From NCBI GenBank assembly GCA_043775055.1, contig JAYVSU010000093.1, positions 1 to 8,467 of the forward strand: a stretch of 8,467 nt of DNA. The letters run 5' to 3'. Below the pieces are notes generated by a model. That model worked only from the letters and a program-made list of their open reading frames with translations, ran no database searches and was not told where the DNA came from. Shown here piece after piece: positions 1 through 5,090 of this stretch (its first letter is position 1; each line of letters opens with the position of its first letter). The position numbers and the translations under genes were made by a program. Origin of the DNA: Aalborgiella sp043775055. Lineage in GTDB: Bacteria; Pseudomonadota; Gammaproteobacteria; Burkholderiales; Burkholderiaceae_C.

Positions 1-125
1 ACGGCCACTTTGGTGCCGCCCAAGTCGACGCAGGCTTTCAGGCCTGTTAAACCCACAAAAGCTGAAGCGTTCACGTAAGGATTCACTGAAGGACTGGTGG
101 AAGGATTAGCGGAAAGGCTAGACAT
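1..125 (-). CDS. ROK-family sugar kinase/regulator, N-terminal fragment (cut by window edge)
   Basis: Only about 41 codons are inside the window; the gene continues beyond position 1. The readable end carries VDLGGTKVAV, the DxGGTK phosphate-binding loop that opens ROK proteins (glucokinase, NagK-like kinases, Mlc/NagC-type regulators); this identification is family knowledge applied to one motif. Before it lies an unusual Ser/Pro/Asn-rich tail of about 25 residues (residues 2-22), longer than the few residues that normally precede the motif, so the true start could be internal; a GTG at 56 is possible but has no visible ribosome site. In-frame ATGs exist at 137, 128 and 125. A GGA at 135-133 is well spaced for 125, and ATG 128 shares its A with the TGA of the upstream gene, so coupling to that gene is likely. 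Kinase versus regulator cannot be decided here. Confidence 0.65.
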   Translation of the reverse strand, partial: MSSLSANPSTSPSVNPYVNASAFVGLTGLKACVDLGGTKVA

Positions 126-127
126 CA

Positions 128-349
128 TCACATCCATTTAAAAATCAAATTTGCTGCCAAATAGAGCGCGGTACACAACACAATGGCCAGTGTGACCGGA
201 ACGCGCCAAGCACGGCCAAAGAGGCGAAAGCGTAGTTCACTGTTTAAAGTGGATAAGCCCATTTTTTCCAGCCACGGCAGGCGCTTAGAAAACAACCAAC
301 TGGCCAAGATCAGCAGCAAAAACACGACCATGATGGAGCGGAATATCAT
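128..349 (-). CDS. Small two-helix membrane protein, probable DUF2905 family
   Basis: This 73-residue protein has a hydrophobic helix at about residues 4-20, a polar and basic middle (residues 21-50, with LPWLEKMG and a run of Arg residues), and a second hydrophobic helix at about 51-69. That hairpin layout, with a short charged link followed by a Pro just before helix 2, resembles DUF2905 proteins as I remember them; their function is unknown. The ATG at 349 has a GGGG a few bases upstream, which could serve as a weak ribosome site; a second Met at residue 7 is a less likely start. It lies 60 bases downstream of the methyltransferase gene and its stop touches the start of the ROK-like gene, so the three probably share a transcript. 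Being a gene is fairly sure; the family name is tentative. Confidence 0.7.
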   Translation of the reverse strand: MIFRSIMVVFLLLILASWLFSKRLPWLEKMGLSTLNSELRFRLFGRAWRVPVTLAIVLCTALYLAANLIFKWM

Positions 350-409
350 GGCCCCAAGTATGCACCAAGGTACCTGCTTGGTAACTGGCGTGCGCCGAAT
401 CTGTGCAAG

Positions 410-1558
410 CTACAAAGTATGGGTGCGGTCGCCTGCAGCAAAGCCCATCGCGTCCCAAGGCTCGCCCGTACAAAAGCCAATCACTTTGAACAATTCGCCC
501 ATTTCATGCTCGTTGATGAGCTTGAGGGCATTGGCGCGGTTGGGCATGTCAGCATCCATCAGCGCCAGATGCAGCTCGCAATTGAGCAAAAACCGCCCTT
601 GGCTGGTGTAGCCCAGCGTTGACAAGCCCACTTCTTCTTCATCACCTTGCGCCGCCAAAGCCATGCCGGTAAAGTTGACATGCGCGGTGATGTCTTTCAG
701 CCCGACTTGGCTCAACGGGTCGCCATCCGCCTTGTGGCCTTGGTGGCACATCACCGTGCCCATGTGGCGCTGCGGGTGAAAGTACTCCATTTCGGGGAAG
801 CCGTAGTCGATGAAAAACGCCGCCCCACCGCGCGGGCTACTCGTCAGCTTTTGCGCCAAAGTACGCATAAAAGCTTCGGCTTGAGGGTGAATTTCGATCA
901 AATAGTCGTGATCTCCCATGATCTCCACAGGTGGGCGCAACTCGGTTGGGCGGTCTTGCCATGTAAATTGACCGCTTTGGACGGTCACGCCACGCTCAAA
1001 CCAAGCCCCTTGCACACGCGCCAGCAACTTCACTGGCATGGCGTCCAGCACCTCGTTGCCAACGATCACGCCTTCCAAAGCGTCTGGCAAATGGCTCACC
1101 CAATGCACTTTATCGCCAAAATCGGCCAAATTTTGCTGTTGGCGCTGCCGCAAACTGCTGGACAAGTCGACGATGGTGTAGCGCGTCACCGTTTGCCCGA
1201 GCTTTTCCAACTCACCCAATAACTGCGCCGCCAAGGCACCCGTGCCTGCGCCAAACTCCCAAATCTCGGTGGTTTGCGTCTGTTGCAGTGCTTGGGCGAT
1301 TTGCCTTGCCAAAGTTTGGCCAAACAGTGGTGTCAGCTCGGGTGCGGTGACAAAATCGCCACCATCCGCCTGCATCAAGCCAAATTTGCGCAAGTCGTTG
1401 GCGTAGTAACCCAAGCCCGGCGCGTAGAGGGCGAGTTCCATAAAACGGTCAAACGCGAGCCAACCGCTAGCCGCGCAAATAGCAGATTCGATACGGTTTT
1501 GCAGCGCTTGAGTGACGGTTTGAGGTGGCATCGTTAAAATGGGTAAATTCTGGGCCAT
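410..1558 (-). CDS. MidA/NDUFAF7-family SAM-dependent methyltransferase
   Basis: This 382-residue protein carries the marks of the COG1565 (formerly DUF185) family. GDFVTAPELTPLFGQ lies at about residues 67-81, and the SAM-binding glycine loop EFGAGTGALA at 101-110. GNEVLDAMPV follows at 167-176, DYG at 251-253 and DITAHVNF at 289-296. The mitochondrial member NDUFAF7 (MidA) symmetrically dimethylates an arginine of complex I subunit NDUFS2; substrates of the bacterial members are generally not established, so a role in complex I assembly here is only an inference. Length is normal for the family and no key motif is missing. The start at 1558 is the first Met of the frame, with only weak ribosome-site sequence, and faces the pteridine reductase gene across a 50-base divergent spacer. 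It leads the minus-strand unit. Confidence 0.88.
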   Translation of the reverse strand: MAQNLPILTMPPQTVTQALQNRIESAICAASGWLAFDRFMELALYAPGLGYYANDLRKFGLMQADGGDFVTAPELTPLFGQTLARQIAQALQQTQTTEIWEFGAGTGALAAQLLGELEKLGQTVTRYTIVDLSSSLRQRQQQNLADFGDKVHWVSHLPDALEGVIVGNEVLDAMPVKLLARVQGAWFERGVTVQSGQFTWQDRPTELRPPVEIMGDHDYLIEIHPQAEAFMRTLAQKLTSSPRGGAAFFIDYGFPEMEYFHPQRHMGTVMCHQGHKADGDPLSQVGLKDITAHVNFTGMALAAQGDEEEVGLSTLGYTSQGRFLLNCELHLALMDADMPNRANALKLINEHEMGELFKVIGFCTGEPWDAMGFAAGDRTHTL

Positions 1559-1608
1559 TCACTGACCCACTAACTGCCTATTGTCTCGCAAGTCTCTTGC
1601 ATCTTGAA

Positions 1609-2418
1609 ATGACCCAAACACAACGCTTACCCAGCGATAAACCCACCGTTCTCGTCACCGGCGCAGCCAAGCGGCTGGGGCGCGAGATCGCCATCACGAT
1701 GGCGAAAGCCGGTTGGCAGGTCGCGGTGCACTACCGCTCAAGTGAGCAAGATGCTATCAATACAGTAGCTGAATGTGCATTATATTCGCCGGCTAGCGCT
1801 AGTTTTAAGTGTGATTTGAGCGATGAAGCTGCTGTCAGAGCACTTTTACCCCGCGTGGTGACGCAGCTGGGCTACGTCGATGCCGTCGTCAACAGCGCTG
1901 CCACGTTTGAGCATGACAGCGCCGCCAGCTTCAGCTACGCCGCGCTGCAAATGCATCTTTTCAGCAACACCGGCGCGGCTATTTTGCTGGCGCAGGCGCT
2001 GTATGAGCATGTCAAAAGCCGTGCTGAATCAGACCAAACGCCGGATAGATTAGGCGTCGTGGTCAACTTATTGGACCAAAAGCTGTGGAACCAAAACCCA
2101 GACTTTTTCAGTTACACCTTGAGTAAAGCCGCCTTGGAGGCAGCTAACACCATGCTGGCGATGGAGCTTGCACCGTTGGTCCGTGTGGTCGGCGTTGCGC
2201 CGGGGCTGACACTGACCAGTCACATGATGAGTGACGACAAGTTTCAAGAGCTGCACAAAATATCGCCCCTGGGGCGCTCGTCGACAGCGCAAGATGTTGC
2301 TGACGCGGTACGTTTTGCGCTGGAAAACCAATCCATCACGGGCACCACGTTGTTGGTGGACGGTGGGCAACATTTGATGCGTTTTGAGCGCGATTTTTCT
2401 ATGATGGGCCCCCCATGA
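1609..2418 (+). CDS. folM: Short-chain dehydrogenase, FolM/PTR1-like pteridine reductase
   Basis: This 269-residue Rossmann enzyme has the cofactor loop TGAAKRLG (17-24), HYRSS (41-45, an Arg-containing NADPH-type motif), NSAA (95-98), a Tyr-x3-Lys pair (Y169/K173) and PG (198-199). Where ordinary short-chain dehydrogenases have a catalytic Ser, this one has Asp156 in NLLDQ, exactly 13 residues before Tyr169. This is the Asp-Tyr-Lys arrangement of Leishmania PTR1 and fits dihydromonapterin reductase FolM, which reduces dihydropterins with NADPH in the cytosol. I chose ATG 1609 because the protein then starts a normal distance before the first motif; the upstream ATG at 1525 would overlap the divergent gene by 34 bases. 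A GCAAG/CTTGC dyad (1588-1600) sits just before the start and no strong ribosome site is visible. Its stop overlaps the next gene (ATGA). Residues 49-64 are encoded by an AT-richer, repeat-like patch. Confidence 0.85.
   Translation: MTQTQRLPSDKPTVLVTGAAKRLGREIAITMAKAGWQVAVHYRSSEQDAINTVAECALYSPASASFKCDLSDEAAVRALLPRVVTQLGYVDAVVNSAATFEHDSAASFSYAALQMHLFSNTGAAILLAQALYEHVKSRAESDQTPDRLGVVVNLLDQKLWNQNPDFFSYTLSKAALEAANTMLAMELAPLVRVVGVAPGLTLTSHMMSDDKFQELHKISPLGRSSTAQDVADAVRFALENQSITGTTLLVDGGQHLMRFERDFSMMGPP
1754..1799 (+). repeat. Repeat-like patch inside the pteridine reductase gene
   Basis: This patch encodes residues 49-64 of the reductase and is richer in A and T than its surroundings. Read on the plus strand it aligns without gaps to the reverse complement of 6586-6631 at about 30 of 46 positions (hand count), including an exact nine-base CGCCGGCTA. 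It also resembles, from memory, short intergenic repeats common in Comamonadaceae that begin TGCTATCAAT and contain GCTAGCGC. It could be a coding sequence derived from such a repeat, or chance similarity. Confidence 0.4.
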
Positions 2419-2438
2419 GTACAGCCATGAGTACAGGT
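2415..2438 (+). repeat. Tandem duplication of the folB/folX start codon region
   Basis: Two adjacent 12-base units both begin ATGAGTACAG, giving Met-Ser-Thr-Ala then Met-Ser-Thr-Gly. Each unit offers a start codon in the same frame; only the first overlaps the upstream stop codon. Confidence 0.8.
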
Positions 2439-2816
2439 TTGCAGATTTTGACCCTCACCGGCCTGCGTTTTGACGCCAATTTGGGCATTTTGGAGCATGA
2501 AAAGCGCGATCCGCAGCCGATTCAGGTGGACGCCGAGCTGAACCAAGGCGTTCAGCCGCTTTTACCTGGTGGTGAAGCTGGTGGTGAAGCGGGCGACGAT
2601 GACATCAACCATGTGTTGGACTACCGCAAAGTGCGGCAAATCATCATCAGTGAATGCACCGCAGAGCATGTGAACTTGTTAGAAAGCCTGATTGGCAAAC
2701 TCAGCCACCGCCTGATGCAGCTCCCCGGCGTGCTGGGTGTGCGGGTGAAAATAGCGAAATTAGAGATATTTGACGACTGTGAAGTGGCAATTCGCCTTGA
2801 AACAGGGCAATGGTAG
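2415..2816 (+). CDS. folB: Dihydroneopterin aldolase / dihydroneopterin triphosphate epimerase (FolB/FolX family)
   Basis: This 133-residue protein fits the FolB/FolX tunnel fold. GILEHEKR (about residues 19-26) corresponds to the first conserved Glu, LDYRKV to the conserved Tyr strand, LLESLIGKL to the conserved Glu helix, and VKIAKLEIFDDCEVAIRLE carries the catalytic Lys. FolB cleaves dihydroneopterin to hydroxymethyl-dihydropterin for folate; FolX epimerises dihydroneopterin triphosphate toward monapterin. Most FolB proteins have Lys-Pro at the catalytic Lys; here it is Lys-Leu, as in E. coli FolX, and the DIN-x3-DYR stretch also reads FolX-like, so the assignment is open. It starts at 2415 with ATGA overlap to the reductase gene and no ribosome site of its own, which suggests coupling. 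A second in-frame ATG lies at 2427. It is slightly longer than usual because of a Gly-Gly-Glu-Ala doublet at residues 52-59. Confidence 0.85.
   Translation: MSTAMSTGLQILTLTGLRFDANLGILEHEKRDPQPIQVDAELNQGVQPLLPGGEAGGEAGDDDINHVLDYRKVRQIIISECTAEHVNLLESLIGKLSHRLMQLPGVLGVRVKIAKLEIFDDCEVAIRLETGQW
2568..2591 (+). repeat. In-frame 12-base tandem repeat in folB/folX
   Basis: Two copies of GGTGGTGAAGCT, the second ending in G, encode Gly-Gly-Glu-Ala twice (residues 52-59). They fall in the loop before the conserved DINHVLDY segment, where length variation should be tolerated. Confidence 0.8.
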
Positions 2817-2844
2817 GTTAAATCAGCTAACCAAGCCCAAGCCT

Positions 2845-2908
2845 GTCATTCCCGCGTAGGCGGGAATCCACGGTGGCGGTCATGGATTCCCGCCTGCGCG
2901 GGAATGAC
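2845..2908. repeat. Intergenic inverted-repeat element (nested GTCATTCCCGC palindromes)
   Basis: Two 26-base arms, 2845-2870 and 2883-2908, are inverted copies with a single difference (T2857 opposite G2896, which would still pair as G-U in RNA), separated by 12 bases. Each arm is itself a small palindrome, ATTCCCGC-4-GCGGGAAT. A degraded 11-base piece of an arm recurs at 2920-2930 (10 of 11 matching). This matches the widespread ATTCCC-N8-GGGAAT repeats known best as Neisseria dRS3 and seen in many Proteobacteria. It lies between the folB/folX stop and ttcA. As RNA it would form a very stable hairpin 28 bases after the stop, but no T-run follows, so intrinsic termination is uncertain. Confidence 0.85.
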
Positions 2909-2948
2909 GATGTAACACACGGGGATGACGGCTTAAAACAAGATTTTT

Positions 2949-2954
2949 GGAGAG
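2949..2954 (+). promoter_or_regulatory. Ribosome binding site of ttcA
   Basis: GGAGAG lies just upstream of the ATG at 2958 and is the clearest Shine-Dalgarno sequence in the window. It supports that start and independent translation of ttcA after the repeat element. Confidence 0.75.
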
Positions 2955-2957
2955 ACT

Positions 2958-3881
2958 ATGAGTGCAGTATGGGTGGATGATGAAGTGACGGCGTATGACA
3001 AAAAAGCCGAACGCAAAATTGAGCTGGAAAGCCAGAAGCTGGAAAAGCGTCTGTGCCGTAACGTGGGCCAAGCGATTGTTGACTTCAACATGATTGAAGC
3101 CGGGGATAAGGTGATGGTCTGCGTCTCTGGCGGCAAGGACAGCTTCACCATGCTGGATATTTTGCTCAAAATGCAGCAACGCGCGCCGATTCACTTTGAC
3201 ATCATCGCCGTTAATTTGGACCAAAAGCAGCCCGGCTTTCCTGAGCACATTTTGCCCGAGTACCTCGCCAAAGTCGGCGTGAAGTACCACATTGAGAACC
3301 AAGACACCTACTCGATTGTCAAACGCGTCATCCCCGAAGGCAAAACCATGTGCAGCCTGTGCAGCCGCCTGCGTCGGGGTATTTTGTACCGCGTGGCGGA
3401 AGAGCTAGGGGCCACCAAAATTGCGCTGGGCCACCACCGCGACGACATGTTGCAGACTTTCTTTTTGAACATGTTTTTTGGTGGTCGCCTCAAAGGCATG
3501 CCGGCCAAGCTGGTTAGCGACAGTGGCAAACACATCGTCATCCGCCCGATGGCGTATGTGAACGAGAAAGACATCGTGCGCTGGTCGGCGCAGCAGCAGT
3601 ACCCGATCATTCCGTGCTCCTTGTGTGGCAGCCAAGAAAACCTGCAGCGTGTGCAAGTTGGCAACATGCTGCGCGAGTGGCAAACCAAGTACCCAGGGCG
3701 GATTGAAAACATGTTCAGCGCGCTGCAAAACGTGGTGCCATCGCACTTGATGGATCACAAACACTACGATTTCAAAGGCCTCAAAGCCACCGGCATGCCC
3801 GACCCCGAAGGCGACAAAGCCTTTGACGCCGAAGACTTCCCCATGCCCGCACCGGCAGGTTTGCAGGTGATCACTCTATGA
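2958..3881 (+). CDS. ttcA: tRNA 2-thiocytidine(32) synthetase TtcA
   Basis: TtcA is a cytosolic ATP-dependent, iron-sulfur enzyme that thiolates cytidine 32 in certain tRNAs. This 307-residue protein has a basic, helical N-terminus (KKAERKIELESQKLEKRL), the PP-loop SGGKDS at 57-62 that binds and activates ATP, and Cys-x2-Cys pairs at C132/C135 and C220/C223. E. coli TtcA uses three cysteines (C122, C125, C213) for its cluster, matched here by C132, C135 and one of the second pair. GHHRDDMLQTFFLNMFFGG (about 158-176) is another family hallmark. Length is normal and no residue looks lost. ATG 2958 is chosen for its strong ribosome site. The last codons contain the ribosome site of the next gene, and the two genes overlap as ATGA. 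Confidence 0.96.
   Translation: MSAVWVDDEVTAYDKKAERKIELESQKLEKRLCRNVGQAIVDFNMIEAGDKVMVCVSGGKDSFTMLDILLKMQQRAPIHFDIIAVNLDQKQPGFPEHILPEYLAKVGVKYHIENQDTYSIVKRVIPEGKTMCSLCSRLRRGILYRVAEELGATKIALGHHRDDMLQTFFLNMFFGGRLKGMPAKLVSDSGKHIVIRPMAYVNEKDIVRWSAQQQYPIIPCSLCGSQENLQRVQVGNMLREWQTKYPGRIENMFSALQNVVPSHLMDHKHYDFKGLKATGMPDPEGDKAFDAEDFPMPAPAGLQVITL
3865..3870 (+). promoter_or_regulatory. Ribosome binding site of the histidine phosphatase gene
   Basis: AGGTGA inside the end of ttcA stands seven bases before ATG 3878. It supports that start and expression coupled to ttcA. Confidence 0.6.
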
Positions 3882-4567
3882 GTGAGAAAGACCCTAACTG
3901 GGAGGCCCTTAACCAGATTGAGCCTACCCGCGTGCTGGCGATTCGGCATGGCGAGACGGCTTGGAATGTCGACACCCGCATACAAGGCAGCCTAGACATT
4001 GGCTTGAACGAGCGTGGCCGGGGCCAAGCTGACCGTTTGGGTGCTGCATTGGGCAAAGACCAAGCGGCTCAACCCATCACCATCATCTATAGCAGCGATT
4101 TATGGCGTGCTTACGACACCGCTTTGGCTATTTCTAAAGCAACGGGCGTTCAAGTCATCACCGACAAAGGGCTGCAGGAGCGCGGCTTTGGCATTTTTGA
4201 AGGTAAAACCTTTGAAGAAGTGCAAACCCAGTGGCCTGAGCAAGCGCTGCGCTGGCGGCAGCGCGACCCTGATTTTTGCCCCGAAGGTGGCGAGTCTTTG
4301 ACGCAGTTTCGTGATCGCATCTTAAAAACCAGCGACAAGTTGGCCGCGCGCCACCCCGGAGAGCAAATCGCCATGGTCGCACACGGTGGGGTGATGGACG
4401 TGCTGTACCGTGCCGCCACCAAGCAAGACATCCAAGCTATACGCACTTGGGCGCTGGGCAATGCGGTGATCAACCGTTTGCTGTGGACGTCGGCCGGCTT
4501 CAGCTTGGTCGGCTGGAACGACACCCAGCATTTGGACGACGAAGCCTTGACTGAGACGCACACTTGA
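3878..4567 (+). CDS. Histidine phosphatase family protein (phosphoglycerate-mutase-like)
   Basis: This 229-residue cytosolic protein carries the catalytic RHGE motif at 23-26 (nucleophile H24), SSDLWRA with R77, the LQERGFGIFEG segment at about 99-109 holding the acid Glu, and the second catalytic histidine H169 in MVAHGG. These define the branch-1 histidine phosphatase fold, shared by GpmB-like phosphatases, CobC and phosphoglycerate mutases. The sequence does not tell the substrate; a broad small-molecule phosphatase is more likely than a glycolytic mutase, because the long mutase-specific loops are absent. The start is fixed by a good ribosome site and the ATGA overlap with ttcA. That overlap suggests co-expression with tRNA thiolation, but no functional link is known to me. 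The C-terminal tail (DEALTETHT) is acidic and probably disordered. Confidence 0.9.
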   Translation: MSEKDPNWEALNQIEPTRVLAIRHGETAWNVDTRIQGSLDIGLNERGRGQADRLGAALGKDQAAQPITIIYSSDLWRAYDTALAISKATGVQVITDKGLQERGFGIFEGKTFEEVQTQWPEQALRWRQRDPDFCPEGGESLTQFRDRILKTSDKLAARHPGEQIAMVAHGGVMDVLYRAATKQDIQAIRTWALGNAVINRLLWTSAGFSLVGWNDTQHLDDEALTETHT

Positions 4568-4634
4568 GCTTTTACTAAAACCAAGCCAAGGTAAGAAGTG
4601 CAACAACTTGTGCGTAGAGGTTTAAACTCGCCTC

Positions 4635-5072
4635 ATGCTTTGGATTAAATCTCTTCACATCGTGTTCATCGCCAGCTGGTTTGCGGGCTTGTTTTACCTG
4701 CCACGCATCTTCGTCAACTTGGCCATGGTGCCAGCAGATTCCACCGCCGAGCGTACACGCCTGCTCTTGATGGCACGCAAACTTTACCGTTTCACCAGCA
4801 TCTTGGCGGTACCCGCTTTGATTTTTGGCCTGTGGCTCTGGCTGGGTTATGGCATTGGGCGCGGTGGTGGGCAATATTGGATGCACGCCAAATTGGGCGT
4901 GGTGGTGTTGGTGATCGGTTACCATCACAGTTGCGGCAGCTTATTGCGCAAGTTTGAAAAAAACGATGCCAACGCACCCGCCCGTAGCCATGTTTGGTAC
5001 CGCTGGTACAACGAAGTCCCTGTCATCTTGCTGTTGATAGCGGTAATTTTGGTGGTTGTGAAGCCGTTTTAA
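4635..5072 (+). CDS. hemJ: Protoporphyrinogen IX oxidase HemJ-like membrane protein (CopD-family annotation also used)
   Basis: This 145-residue inner-membrane protein opens with LWIKSLHIVFIASWFAGLFYLPRIFV, the signature of the HemJ/UPF0093 family, with conserved H8 and R24. Further hallmarks are ARKLYRF at about 47-53, WMHAKLG around 82-88 (H84), YHH at 96-98, and a closing RWYNEVPVILLLIAVILVVVKPF. Four membrane helices are readable, at about 4-28, 54-73, 85-100 and 128-143. HemJ oxidises protoporphyrinogen IX to protoporphyrin IX in heme synthesis and itself binds heme through conserved His. Databases often label these proteins CopD-family because of remote similarity. Start ATG 4635 is the only one that includes H8 and sits 67 bases after the phosphatase gene; no ribosome site is evident. 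It ends in a small dyad that spans its stop. Confidence 0.85.
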   Translation: MLWIKSLHIVFIASWFAGLFYLPRIFVNLAMVPADSTAERTRLLLMARKLYRFTSILAVPALIFGLWLWLGYGIGRGGGQYWMHAKLGVVVLVIGYHHSCGSLLRKFEKNDANAPARSHVWYRWYNEVPVILLLIAVILVVVKPF

Positions 5073-5076
5073 CGGC
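5063..5076 (+). other. Dyad spanning the hemJ stop codon
   Basis: GCCGTT-TT-AACGGC forms a six-pair hairpin that contains the TAA stop. No T-run follows, so it is not a convincing terminator; it may protect the hemJ end or be chance. Confidence 0.35.
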
Positions 5077-5090
5077 AAAAAGATCTAACC

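Noticed and set aside
183..1537. Several plus-strand open frames (183-611, 419-622, 647-1222, 1274-1537)
   Set aside because: They lie antisense to the MidA-like methyltransferase and the small membrane gene, whose family motifs are clear; their translations show no recognisable domain.
1525..1608. Upstream ATG at 1525 as start of the pteridine reductase
   Set aside because: It would add 28 residues absent from the family and overlap the divergent methyltransferase gene by 34 bases; ATG 1609 fits better.
1559..1608. Divergent promoter pair between the methyltransferase and reductase genes
   Set aside because: A promoter must be near, but I could not find a -35/-10 pair good enough to report on either strand.
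2880..3302. Minus-strand frame of 140 residues starting in ttcA and ending in HRHSRAGGNP
   Set aside because: It is antisense to ttcA and its tail is the translation of the GTCATTCCCGC repeat, a common source of false ORFs.
3308..3764. Minus-strand frames opposite ttcA (119 and 134 residues)
   Set aside because: They are shadows of a well-supported gene with intact PP-loop and cysteine motifs.
4150..4606. Minus-strand frames opposite the histidine phosphatase gene
   Set aside because: They have no recognisable domain, while the opposite strand has complete catalytic motifs.
4568..4634. Terminator or promoter between the phosphatase and hemJ genes
   Set aside because: The short inverted matches here are only four to five bases and no T-run follows; nothing is convincing.
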